This document shows, piece after piece, positions 16,813 to 24,302 of a DNA stretch of 34,314 nucleotides. The translations under genes and the position numbers were made by a program. The notes under the pieces were generated by a model. That model was not told the DNA's origin. It saw nothing but the letters and a program-made list of their open reading frames with translations, and did no database searches. The DNA comes from DASYPP01 sp036006525 (GTDB taxonomy: Bacteria > Gemmatimonadota > Gemmatimonadetes > Gemmatimonadales > GWC2-71-9), in assembly GCA_036006525.1 (NCBI GenBank), contig DASYPP010000052.1, positions 1-34,314 of the forward strand. The letters run 5' to 3'. The first letter of the stretch is position 1, and each line of letters opens with the position of its first letter.

Positions 16813-17382
16813 TCAGGATGAGCGAAAAGCAGCCTCCGCCAGCTCTTCGACGTGATCGCGCACATCGGCGGGCCAATTCTCCACTACTTGATCGAACCGG
16901 GCCCGGTTTCCGGAGTAAAGGCATCGTATGGCTTCCTCGAAGCCCGGGTGGTTGCCGGCCATGGTCACCATGAAACGGTACGCGGCGTCCTGCGCCTGGC
17001 GCATCCGATCGCGGCCGGCATTGGTTCGTTTTGCCTCGTCCACCAGCCGGCGCAAGGCGACTGAAGCTCCGCCGGGCTGCTGATTGAGCCAATCCCAATG
17101 CCGAGGGAGCAGGGTAACTTCGCGGGCGACGACGCCCAGCTTGGGACGGCCTCGACCGCGCTGCTCGGGCGAGCTGCCCAGACGCTGGCGCACCTCCTCG
17201 GGTGACCCGCGAAGGTCCACCTCGAGCTGATCACTTGTCGTACTATCGAAGATCAGCACCGGCGCCCGTTCGCCCCGGTCCACGACCGTTTTCGCCTCCA
17301 GGGCAACCTCGGCCAAATCGCCAGACGCGATAAGGCGAAACCCTTCAAAGGCGATGCAGGGGGTCTTGGCGGAGAGGGTCAT
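16813..17382 (-). CDS. DUF2239 family protein
   Basis: The protein has 189 residues from 17382, which has GGAG nine bases upstream; the in-frame ATG at 17397 lies next to the promoter. Conserved DUF2239 blocks are easy to see: TPCIAFEGFRLIASGDLAEV, APVLIFDSTTSDQLEVDLRG, GRGRPKLGVVAREVTLLPRH and PGGASVALRRLVDEA. The middle RGRGRPKLGV segment is basic and could touch nucleic acid, but no function is established for the family. No signal peptide, so cytoplasmic. It is divergent from ada and first in a run of minus-strand genes. Confidence 0.88.
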   Translation of the reverse strand: MTLSAKTPCIAFEGFRLIASGDLAEVALEAKTVVDRGERAPVLIFDSTTSDQLEVDLRGSPEEVRQRLGSSPEQRGRGRPKLGVVAREVTLLPRHWDWLNQQPGGASVALRRLVDEAKRTNAGRDRMRQAQDAAYRFMVTMAGNHPGFEEAIRCLYSGNRARFDQVVENWPADVRDHVEELAEAAFRSS

Positions 17383-17413
17383 TTCGGGGCACTCCATATA
17401 TAGAGAAGATGGT

Positions 17414-17452
17414 ATTATTACCCGGATGTTATTAAATGTCAATATTACCCGG
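17414..17452 (-). promoter_or_regulatory. Sigma-70-type promoter with two CCGGGTAATA direct repeats (DUF2239 operon)
   Basis: On the minus strand TTGACA (17437-17442) is followed by 17 bases and AATAAT (17414-17419). The ten-base sequence CCGGGTAATA occurs twice, at 17443-17452 abutting the -35 and at 17416-17425 overlapping the -10, 27 bases apart. The placement is what a repressor or activator site pair would show. The region is AT-rich compared with its surroundings and also precedes ada on the other strand. Confidence 0.6.
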
Positions 17453-17467
17453 GCTTTAATTGGCCAA

Positions 17468-17515
17468 GGCGTAGGTCTAAGGCGTGAGGCGGGAGGCGTG
17501 AGGCGTCAGAGGCAG
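17468..17515. repeat. Heptad tandem repeat array (GGCGTGA type) upstream of ada
   Basis: Units of seven follow each other: GGCGTAG, then after an irregular six-base unit GGCGTGA, GGCGGGA, GGCGTGA, GGCGTCA. It resembles the heptad arrays near thyA-folA in unit length and composition but shows only one arm. It lies in the 205-base gap between the DUF2239 promoter and the ada start codon. Confidence 0.6.
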
Positions 17516-17587
17516 GCCGTCAGAGAACTCGTGTTTGGCGTTCATTCTTCGGTGGCAAGCCGCACTCGAACTCCCTACTTTCCCGCC

Positions 17588-18679
17588 ATGGCAAACACTT
17601 CTGCTCCCACGCTTCCCTCGATCGCCGAGATGGAACGGGCCCGGACCGGCCGGGATCCATCGTACGACGGTATCTTCTGGCTGGGCGTCAAGACTACCGG
17701 AATCTTCTGCAAACCGTCCTGTCCGGCGAAGAGCCCGTTGGCGAAGAACGTCGAGTATTACTCATCGATCAAGGCGGCCGTGTTCGCCGGGTTCCGGCCT
17801 TGCAAGCGCTGCCGGCCACTCGAGGCTCCAGGCACCAATCCCGAATGGGTGGAGAAACTTCTGGCCCGGCTTCAAGCCGCGCCTGAAGAACGGATCCAGG
17901 ACGGCGACCTGCGCAAGATCGGCATCGACCCGGCCCGGGCTCGGCGCTATTTCCAGAAACACTATGGGATGACTTTCCACGCCTTTGCCCGGGGCTGGCG
18001 GCTCCGCGGGGCGTTCCAACTTTTGAAGAAGGGGGCTCAATTGGACCAGGTTGCTTTGGGCCATGGTTTTGAATCACACAGCGGGTTCCGCGACGCGTTC
18101 TCGCGCCTGGTGGGAACTCCACCCGGCAAGAGCCGCGGTTCCGACGTCGTTACCGTGAGCTGGATCGAGAGTCCACTCGGCCCCCTGGTTTGCGCCGCGA
18201 CGGATGCGGGTGTCTGCCTCCTCGAGTTCAGCGACCGCCGTAAACTGGAGACCCAGTTCGAAACCCTGCGTCATCGCTTCGGGGCGATTCTTCCCGGGAA
18301 CCACCCGTGGCTGGACCAGCTGCGCTCAGAGCTCGGAGAATACTTCGCCGGGAAGCGGCGGGAGTTCACGGTTCCGCTGGTCTATCCGGGGACGCCCTTC
18401 CAGATGAAGGTCTGGGACGCCCTGCGCGAGATCGGGTACGGAGAGACCCGGAGCTACGAGCAGATGGCATGGTCGGTTGGAGCGCCCCGGGCCAGCCGCG
18501 CGGTGGGCACTGCCAATGGACAGAACCGGATCGCGATCGTAATCCCCTGCCACCGGGTGGTGAACAAGGGCGGCAAGCTGGGCGGGTATGGTGGCGGACT
18601 GTGGCGGAAACAATTGCTGCTGAACCTGGAGCGAGGCGGCCAAATCGAGTTGCCGATGGCCGGTCAACCCACGGGCTGA
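17588..18679 (+). CDS. ada: Ada: methyl-DNA repair methyltransferase and AraC-type activator
   Basis: The protein has 363 residues from 17588. The N-terminal Ada zinc domain has Cys41, Cys45, Cys72 and Cys75 (GIFCKPSCPA and PCKRCRP); by alignment Cys41 is the acceptor for methyl groups from phosphotriesters. An AraC-type HTH follows (~95-180, RARRYFQKHYGMTFHAF and VALGHGFESHSGFRDAF). The C-terminal O6-alkylguanine transferase has the PCHRVV active site with Cys321 and the G-TANGQNRIA helix region. All three Ada functions are therefore intact, so this should be a self-activating alkylation-damage sensor. A clear Shine-Dalgarno sequence is absent. Its stop codon is one base from the convergent DUF5916 gene. 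Confidence 0.96.
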   Translation: MANTSAPTLPSIAEMERARTGRDPSYDGIFWLGVKTTGIFCKPSCPAKSPLAKNVEYYSSIKAAVFAGFRPCKRCRPLEAPGTNPEWVEKLLARLQAAPEERIQDGDLRKIGIDPARARRYFQKHYGMTFHAFARGWRLRGAFQLLKKGAQLDQVALGHGFESHSGFRDAFSRLVGTPPGKSRGSDVVTVSWIESPLGPLVCAATDAGVCLLEFSDRRKLETQFETLRHRFGAILPGNHPWLDQLRSELGEYFAGKRREFTVPLVYPGTPFQMKVWDALREIGYGETRSYEQMAWSVGAPRASRAVGTANGQNRIAIVIPCHRVVNKGGKLGGYGGGLWRKQLLLNLERGGQIELPMAGQPTG

Positions 18680-18680
18680 A

Positions 18681-21077
18681 TCAGGGAAGTGTCTTCCGAA
18701 ACAACCAGGAAAGCTTCACGAAGAGAGTGCGCGCGTTGCGCTGCCAGCCCGGCTCCCGAATGCCGCTGAACGGACTGTAGCCTTCGTGGTTCAGGTCGTC
18801 ATCATAACCCAGGTACACCGCCGTACCCGGGTTTGGCGTCCAGGCCGCAAGGAACTGGGTCCGCAGGTTCGAGCGCGAGGAGCGATAGTCGGCCCTCAGC
18901 CGGAGAAAGGTGAAGGACCCAAGCTGAAGTACGGTCTCTCCAGACCAGAGATTCTCCCGGTAGGCGAAGCGTCCGGTGTCCTCCCGTCTCAGCTGGCTCC
19001 TGGTATAACTGGCGTCCACCCGGATCGCCGAGACCGGTGTCCACGCCACCGTCAGCGAGGCGTCGAACGTGGCGCCGGGACCGGGGTCCAGGGGAGCGTT
19101 CGGATCGGCCAGCGCCGCCGGACTGACCCGGGGGAACCGGGGACCGTCTCCAAAGTCGTAGTCGAAGGTATCCCAGGACCAATCCAGGCTTTCCTCGATG
19201 GTCCAACGCCGGTCCGGCGTAGAGCTGCCGGTGATCGCGAACCCGCGATAGAGCGTCTCCCGGCTCGGCGCACCGAAGAAGGCCCCGGCCTGGCCGGGCC
19301 CGCGCTTGGGACCGAACTCCTCTTCGAAAATCCGGTTGTAGTCGAGATAGGGGCCGATCGTTACCGTCGTCAACCGGGGAAAGTTCAGGGCGAGCCGGGG
19401 CCAGAGAAAGCCGTAGGTGGGACGGCCCTGCCAATCGAACTGAACCAGAACAGTGTGGGCCGCGCTCCAGGACATAAGCGTGGCATCGGCGTGCTGCTCG
19501 CTGTTCCAGCGGGTCTCCAGGCTCCAGACATTGGTGTTGACCTGGGCGGTGAATCCCACCTCGCTTACATAGTCGGGGCTCCGCCCGCTACCGGTAAGGA
19601 TCGTGTTGAAGTGGCGGCCGGTCCGGCGCAGCGACAGGTAGTAGCCGAGACCGGTTCCATCGCGCAGGACATCCTGGTTGGTCTCCGGATCGTAGAAGCT
19701 TCGCCGCGCCCAGGTGCCGGTCAGCTGGGCGGTGGCAACCAGCCGGGGATTCGGGGCGAGCCGGACGTCCACTCCGCCGGTGACGTTGTCGCGATCCACA
19801 AAGTGATACCCGGTGCCGAGCAACCCTACCGTCGAGCCTGCGCCGGTCTCCCGTCGCGCCCGCAGGACGGCGATGCTACTGTTGTGGCCGCCCAGCCGGT
19901 CGATCTGGGATTGGAGGCTGGAGTCGCGCCGCTCGAGATCGCTGAAGGACCCGGGCGCTTCGTCGCTTGCCAGCAACAGCCCGAACGCGGTGCTGCCGCG
20001 GGTGCCGGTCAGTTTCACCGCCGCCATCGGATCCACGATGGTCCTGGTGTGGACCACCGAGATCGGAGTCTGAAACAGGTCGAGTCCCTCGAGAAAGAAG
20101 GGACGTTTTTCGGGGAATTTGGTGGGGAAGCGCTGGTTCGCGAGGACGATGGGGGCATCGGCCTCGACCTGGGCGAAGTCGGGATTGACGGCAACATCCA
20201 GGGAGACGCCGGATGAGAGGCCCATTCTCCCGGAGAGGCCGACATCGGGATTCAGGGCCTGGTCCCGAAAAGCGTCCGGACCCCCGCTAGCCGCTCCCGG
20301 GGTTCGTTCGCCGGCCCAGAGCCCGGTCACGGAAGGAATGAGCTCAACCGAGCGACGCGCCGGCAACTGATCGATACCGGACAGCGTTCCGGCCCGGGCG
20401 AGAAAGGCCGCGTCCCCCCGCACCAGCGGCATCCAGGAATCCAGCTCGTTGTTCAGATGGCGGATACGTCGCTGGACCTGCAGGTGCCACGATTGACCGG
20501 GGGAAGCTGAGAATCGCAACGAGCTGAGCGGGATCTCCGCTTCGACCGACCATCCGGTTGCCGTTACCCGTCCCCGCGACTGCATCACCAGGTCCACGCT
20601 GTAGTCGGGCAGTTCGGTCCCCTCCGTGTATACCCCGTCTTGCTGGATTCCCAGTGGGTTGAAGGCCAGGACGTAGGCCCGTTTCCGATCTCCAAAGGTG
20701 TCCAGGAAGAGCGTGATGATGTCGTCGTTCAGGATCGCATCCCGGGCCGCGATCGTGGCGCGCACCTGGGCCGAATCGTCGGTCGCGACCAGTCCGATAT
20801 AGATCGACCTGGCATCGAACCCGATCATGACCACCGTGGGATGGGTGGGGGCAGTGTTATCGCCGGGCTCGGTCTGGATGAATCCCTCCAGCCGGGCGGC
20901 GGTTTGCCAGGCCGGTTCGTCGAGGATGCCATCGATAACGGGGGGGGCATCAAAGCGGCCGAGGTGGACCACGCCGCGAGTGGTTGCGGACACCGCCGAT
21001 GTCGCGCTGCTACCCTGGCCGAAGAGGCTGCCGGGCAGCAGGAGGCAGCAAAGCAGGAGGATGCGAGTCGGAGACAT
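18681..21077 (-). CDS. CBM9-like/DUF5916 outer-membrane protein
   Basis: The protein has 798 residues. A signal peptide ends ...GSLFGQ. Residues ~38-230 are a carbohydrate-binding-family-9-like domain (PPVIDGILDEPAWQTAA, YIGLVATDD, NDDIITLFLDTFGDRKRAY, WSVEAEIPLSSLRF). The remainder matches DUF5916: PEKRPFFLEGLDLF is its hallmark, followed by beta-strand-rich sequence consistent with a barrel. Members are predicted outer-membrane proteins, often near SusCD loci or peptidases, with unknown ligand. The start codon overlaps the stop of the preceding YqfO-like gene (TGATG), so the two are translationally coupled. Confidence 0.91.
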   Translation of the reverse strand: MSPTRILLLCCLLLPGSLFGQGSSATSAVSATTRGVVHLGRFDAPPVIDGILDEPAWQTAARLEGFIQTEPGDNTAPTHPTVVMIGFDARSIYIGLVATDDSAQVRATIAARDAILNDDIITLFLDTFGDRKRAYVLAFNPLGIQQDGVYTEGTELPDYSVDLVMQSRGRVTATGWSVEAEIPLSSLRFSASPGQSWHLQVQRRIRHLNNELDSWMPLVRGDAAFLARAGTLSGIDQLPARRSVELIPSVTGLWAGERTPGAASGGPDAFRDQALNPDVGLSGRMGLSSGVSLDVAVNPDFAQVEADAPIVLANQRFPTKFPEKRPFFLEGLDLFQTPISVVHTRTIVDPMAAVKLTGTRGSTAFGLLLASDEAPGSFSDLERRDSSLQSQIDRLGGHNSSIAVLRARRETGAGSTVGLLGTGYHFVDRDNVTGGVDVRLAPNPRLVATAQLTGTWARRSFYDPETNQDVLRDGTGLGYYLSLRRTGRHFNTILTGSGRSPDYVSEVGFTAQVNTNVWSLETRWNSEQHADATLMSWSAAHTVLVQFDWQGRPTYGFLWPRLALNFPRLTTVTIGPYLDYNRIFEEEFGPKRGPGQAGAFFGAPSRETLYRGFAITGSSTPDRRWTIEESLDWSWDTFDYDFGDGPRFPRVSPAALADPNAPLDPGPGATFDASLTVAWTPVSAIRVDASYTRSQLRREDTGRFAYRENLWSGETVLQLGSFTFLRLRADYRSSRSNLRTQFLAAWTPNPGTAVYLGYDDDLNHEGYSPFSGIREPGWQRNARTLFVKLSWLFRKTLP

Positions 21078-21430
21078 CAGCGGAACTGGGAAAGGGAGAT
21101 ACTGGACTCATCGATGAAGACGGCCGGCTCCTCCCAGGGATGGCTGGGAACCAACCCGGAGGTGACCACGCGCTCGAGCAGCGCCGGATCACGAGGGATG
21201 ATGAACTCGAGCCGTACCGACGCGACCCGAGAGATCTGCCCGGGAGTTCCCGACGTCGGGTTCGATCCCGGCAGCGGACGATATTGTTCAACCCCCTCAG
21301 CTGACCACCACGCGGAGTCGTCATACTGGCCATACTGGAGTGGAACGATGCCACGGATTCCGGTGAGGAGGGTCTCCAGGCGGTCGGGGGGCACGAAGGT
21401 CGTGATGCGATAGACCGGCGTGAAGACCAT
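21077..21430 (-). CDS. YqfO/CutA1-like (COG3323-type, NIF3 PII-like) small protein
   Basis: The protein has 117 residues from 21430. Upstream in-frame ATGs at 21490 and 21643 are rejected because a strong promoter covers them; GGA lies nine bases before 21430. The sequence shows the ferredoxin-like PII/CutA1 pattern: YRITTFVPPDRLETLLTGI, a Tyr/Asp/Trp-rich turn, EGVEQYRPLPGSNPTSG, a VASVRLEFIIPRD strand, and PSHPWEEPAVFIDE near the end. In NIF3 proteins this domain is an insert; stand-alone copies form trimers of unknown role. Coupling to the DUF5916 gene through TGATG is unexpected for a cytoplasmic protein. Confidence 0.82.
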   Translation of the reverse strand: MVFTPVYRITTFVPPDRLETLLTGIRGIVPLQYGQYDDSAWWSAEGVEQYRPLPGSNPTSGTPGQISRVASVRLEFIIPRDPALLERVVTSGLVPSHPWEEPAVFIDESSISLSQFR

Positions 21431-21482
21431 GGCACGTTCCAGTTTGACGCGGTTGGTGTAACTATCTACGTTGCAATAGGCA

Positions 21483-21517
21483 GTTACCATCCTAGGCCCG
21501 GGACGGTAACCTGTCAA
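21483..21517 (-). promoter_or_regulatory. Promoter with GTTACC inverted repeat between the YqfO-like/DUF5916 operon and the CGNR gene
   Basis: On the minus strand TTGACA (21512-21517), a 17-base spacer and TAGGAT (21489-21494) form a near-consensus sigma-70 promoter. GTTACC (21483-21488) and GGTAAC (21505-21510) are exact reverse complements, one just after the -35 and one just after the -10. Related half-sites occur at 21456-21461 (GTGTAAC region) and 21531-21535 (GTTAC). A regulator bound here would block this promoter. Confidence 0.65.
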
Positions 21518-21551
21518 GTCGTGTATGGTGGTTACTGCTCTGGAGCCTGAA

Positions 21552-22199
21552 ATGAATTTCAGCTCGACCGGTGAGCCGTTTCGGTATGTAGGCGGAAGGG
21601 TTTGCCTGGACTTCATCGACACGGTCAGCGGCCGGCTCCCCAATCCGCGGAGCGGCCGGCGCGACTACGTCGACCAGGTTGAGATCGAGCGGCTGGTGGA
21701 TTTCGGCGACCTGCTTTCCTGGGCCAGGGGAGCGAATCTGCTGACCAAGGCCGAGCTGGCCGACCTGGAAGTGGAGGCCAGCAAGGCGCCGGCGTCAGCC
21801 ACCCGGGTACTGAACCGGGCGCGCGGGCTCCGCGAGGCGATGTACCGGGTGTTCAAGGCCGCCATCGAAGGATGGCACCCCGAGCCGGCGGACATGGAGA
21901 TACTGAACCGGGAGCTGGGGATGGCCCGCTCTCAGGAGCGGCTGATCAGGACCAGTGAGGGGTTTGGGTGGAGTTGGAGCGGGTCCAATGAAGCGGGGCT
22001 GGATCGGGTGCTCTATCCGATCCTCCGGTCGGCGGCCGAACTACTCACCAGCGACGAGCTCGATCGGGTGGCCCAGTGCGGTGGGGAGGATTGCCACTGG
22101 CTCTTCCTCGATACCAGCCGGAATCGGAGCCGGCGCTGGTGCATGATGGCCGAGTGCGGCAATCGGGCCAAGGTCCGCCGCTTCCGGGAACGGCAATGA
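21552..22199 (+). CDS. CGNR zinc-finger/ABATE-domain transcriptional regulator
   Basis: The protein has 215 residues from 21552, where GGAG lies six bases upstream; an in-frame ATG at 21525 lacks such a site. The N-terminal part is an ABATE (putative ligand-binding stress-response) domain, recognisable by FRYVGGRVCLDFIDTV. The C-terminal zinc finger has Cys176, Cys181, Cys197 and Cys202 (QCGGEDCHWLFLD ... RWCMMAECGNR) and the CGNR signature itself, followed by a basic tail. The family is predicted to bind DNA and control catabolic or stress genes. It is divergent from the YqfO-like/DUF5916 operon across a promoter with an inverted repeat, so it is the natural candidate regulator of that operon and of itself. 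Confidence 0.93.
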   Translation: MNFSSTGEPFRYVGGRVCLDFIDTVSGRLPNPRSGRRDYVDQVEIERLVDFGDLLSWARGANLLTKAELADLEVEASKAPASATRVLNRARGLREAMYRVFKAAIEGWHPEPADMEILNRELGMARSQERLIRTSEGFGWSWSGSNEAGLDRVLYPILRSAAELLTSDELDRVAQCGGEDCHWLFLDTSRNRSRRWCMMAECGNRAKVRRFRERQ

Positions 22200-22200
22200 C

Positions 22201-22932
22201 CTAATCTGGAAGCCGGTGACCCTGGTACACCGTCACCGGGGATCCATCCGCCACGAAAGCCGAAGCCGGCACCCCGCTGAGTGCGGGCCCAAAGTCCGGT
22301 CCGTACATCTTCTCTACGTCACAATCCAACTGTGACGAGTGCGCATTCCATACTTGCCACCGGGGATGATCCACTCGGTATTCCATGGTCCCGCCATCGC
22401 GCTGCCTGGTATAGCCCCAATAGTGCTCGGTAATGAACTCCGCCTCGCTATCGGGTTCGAGTGGTTGAGGCGGCCCCGACGTTCTCGCCTCGATGGTGTA
22501 CCAGCGATGCTGCCGCCAGCGGTACCGTGCCAGCCCGTCCCCACCTGATTCGGCGGTTACCATGTCGACCTGGTTTCGCATAGGGAGCGCGATGTAGGGT
22601 TCGTTATACCCGATTCGCGCCACGGCCGCGATGATTTTGCGAGGAACCACCTCGCGGATGAAGACGACACCTCGCCGCCAGCCTGCTTCAACCCGGCGAC
22701 GGACATAAAACCGCAGGTTGATTTCGTCGAAGTTGCGATGGAACGGAATGGAAACGCCAAGGACCCGGGTGTCGAGGAAGCGGAAACCGACGAGGCTCAC
22801 CAGGGTGCGGCCCTTCCAGAGATCCAGCTCGGTTCCCCGGGGGATCAGCCGGGTGAGGACGCTCGGTTCGATGTCATAGTTCAGCATGACGAGGTGACGC
22901 CATGCCGCGGTGAGGAAGGGGCGAGGGTTCAT
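22201..22932 (-). CDS. DUF2071 (YqjF-like) family protein
   Basis: The protein has 243 residues from the ATG at 22932; a TTG at 22947 would add five. It shows the DUF2071 progression: FLTAAWRHLVMLNYDIEPSVL, LIPRGTELDLWKGRTLVSLVGFRF (shortened here in meaning to the conserved Trp-Lys-Gly core), INLRFYVRR and GVVFIREVVPR, and a late EHYWGYTRQRDG. The family resembles acetoacetate decarboxylase-type beta barrels, but no activity is established. No signal peptide. It is convergent with the CGNR gene (one-base gap), so no operon link is implied. Confidence 0.88.
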   Translation of the reverse strand: MNPRPFLTAAWRHLVMLNYDIEPSVLTRLIPRGTELDLWKGRTLVSLVGFRFLDTRVLGVSIPFHRNFDEINLRFYVRRRVEAGWRRGVVFIREVVPRKIIAAVARIGYNEPYIALPMRNQVDMVTAESGGDGLARYRWRQHRWYTIEARTSGPPQPLEPDSEAEFITEHYWGYTRQRDGGTMEYRVDHPRWQVWNAHSSQLDCDVEKMYGPDFGPALSGVPASAFVADGSPVTVYQGHRLPD

Positions 22933-23044
22933 CCGCTTTCGAATCAATTGTAACGATCAGTTCACAATCTTCTTTCGGGCTTGCTTCACGACTGACCGAC
23001 GTGCAAAGTATCCGACTCACTTCTCATATCGGTTGAGTCCGCCC

Positions 23045-23269
23045 ATGTCTGATGAATCGGAACCCATTGAGCTGGTGTTGACGCCTGAGCAACAGGACGT
23101 CATCAAGCGGCTGTCGGGGAAGCAGGCCAAGGTCCTCCAGCTCGATCTCAGTCCGGGGGAAGGAGCCGAAGGATCGGGCAAGATTCTTCAATTCCGCTGG
23201 CGGCTGTCTGACTCGACAGGAATTCCGCGCCAGCTGTGGGATTCAAACAAGGGGTCGAAAACGGACTAG
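23045..23269 (+). CDS. Small acidic protein of unknown function (74 aa)
   Basis: The frame extends upstream to 22910, but only the ATG at 23045 gives a sensible protein; no strong Shine-Dalgarno sequence is present. The sequence reads as a short helical element (LTPEQQDVIKRLSGKQAKVL) followed by LQLDLSPGEG, and a basic C terminus. I do not recognise a family. It is soluble, lacks a signal peptide and is convergent with the DUF4382 gene. Being a simple frame with plausible codon use and a clean gap upstream, it is more likely real than not. Confidence 0.5.
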   Translation: MSDESEPIELVLTPEQQDVIKRLSGKQAKVLQLDLSPGEGAEGSGKILQFRWRLSDSTGIPRQLWDSNKGSKTD

Positions 23270-23275
23270 CTGACC

Positions 23276-24199
23276 CTAGGGCAGGACTACCGTTCCGACC
23301 GACGTGTTGGCTCCCGCAGTCACCGATATGTTAATGACGACGTTGCGGGACAGGCCTGACCCGGTGGGCGGATCCACCGCCACGATGTACGTCTCTCCCG
23401 CATGGGCGGGAAACTGGTCCCACCACGCGCTCCGGGTGACGTAGCTGAACTTGAACTGACCGTTGGCGTTGGTCCTGGTCGTCCCCATCACCGGCCAGGT
23501 GTTCTCCGGATCGCTGGGATCGCCCAGGTAAAGCCGGAGCGACGCATCCTCGACCGCTGCCCCGCCCGTCTGCTTGACGAGTCCCGAAATCGATCCGGTA
23601 AGATTGGCATCCGCCGCCCTGAGCACCGGCGAGAAGATGAACCCGCTGTCGGTGCTGGTGGGATCGATCTCCTGCGGCGTGATGAAGGCCTTCCCCACGT
23701 CGTAATCGATCACGACCGTCCCACCGGTATCCGGCACCAGGATATTCTCGTGAATCAGGGCATTGAGCACGGGGCGTCCCGCGCTCGACTGCCAGGCGAT
23801 CCCCGGCGTCGAGCTGCCGGTCAGCACCCGCCCATCCTTGAGCGTGATGCTGGACGAATCGGTATCGATGACCATCCGCACCGCGGTGATCACCCCTTCG
23901 GACAGGGAGACCGACCCCAGCTGGTCAGTCAGCCCATTCTGCAGGGCCAGGAGGTTGATCAACCGGTGCGGGGTAGCGAGGGTCTCGAACGTGCCGCTGC
24001 CCGAGGTATCCGGGCTGAGCGAGCCCGAGACACTCACGACATAGAGATCCACCCGCTCGACCCGGTCATACGGAAACGGATCGTCGGTCAGCAGGGTGAG
24101 GGTCGGATCGTTACCACCGCCGACCAGTGGACCAGTGTCAGTGCCGCAGGCCGGCAGCAGGAGCGTTGCTATCAGGGCCGTAGAATTCAGGAACCGCAT
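23276..24199 (-). CDS. DUF4382 lipoprotein with a carboxypeptidase-regulatory-like domain
   Basis: The protein has 307 residues. GGAG lies seven bases before the ATG. The lipobox is LPAC (Cys18). Residues ~30-190 match DUF4382: DDPFPYDRVERVDLYVVSVS, an INLLALQNGLT segment, ITAVRMVIDT and VIDYDVGKAF. From ~200 there is a beta-sandwich of the carboxypeptidase-regulatory type (LTGSISGLVKQTGGAAVEDA, TRTNANGQFKFSYV). Such lipoproteins are surface or periplasmic and of unknown function. It appears monocistronic: the terminator of the next minus-strand operon lies just upstream. Confidence 0.9.
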   Translation of the reverse strand: MRFLNSTALIATLLLPACGTDTGPLVGGGNDPTLTLLTDDPFPYDRVERVDLYVVSVSGSLSPDTSGSGTFETLATPHRLINLLALQNGLTDQLGSVSLSEGVITAVRMVIDTDSSSITLKDGRVLTGSSTPGIAWQSSAGRPVLNALIHENILVPDTGGTVVIDYDVGKAFITPQEIDPTSTDSGFIFSPVLRAADANLTGSISGLVKQTGGAAVEDASLRLYLGDPSDPENTWPVMGTTRTNANGQFKFSYVTRSAWWDQFPAHAGETYIVAVDPPTGSGLSRNVVINISVTAGANTSVGTVVLP

Positions 24200-24255
24200 G
24201 GAGTCTCCGTTTGAAACGGATGTCAGCCCAGGGATGTTGTCCTGAACTCTAACAC

Positions 24256-24283
24256 AAAAAACCGCCCGGCGACGGCCGGGCGG
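24256..24283 (-). terminator. Rho-independent terminator of the ATP-grasp/GNAT operon
   Basis: CCGCCCGGC (24262-24270) pairs with GCCGGGCGG (24275-24283) around a four-base loop. Read on the minus strand, the stem is followed by TTTTTT (24261-24256). It lies 20 bases after the GNAT stop codon and is a textbook terminator for that operon. Confidence 0.92.
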
Positions 24284-24302
24284 GGTTTCCAGTCCAGTTC
24301 CC

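Noticed and set aside
15080..17098. 672-codon reading frame on the minus strand ending with the cyclodeaminase-like sequence
   Set aside because: The upstream two thirds runs out of frame through the esterase and DUF2239 genes, so this is read-through. The true start is the ATG at 16024.
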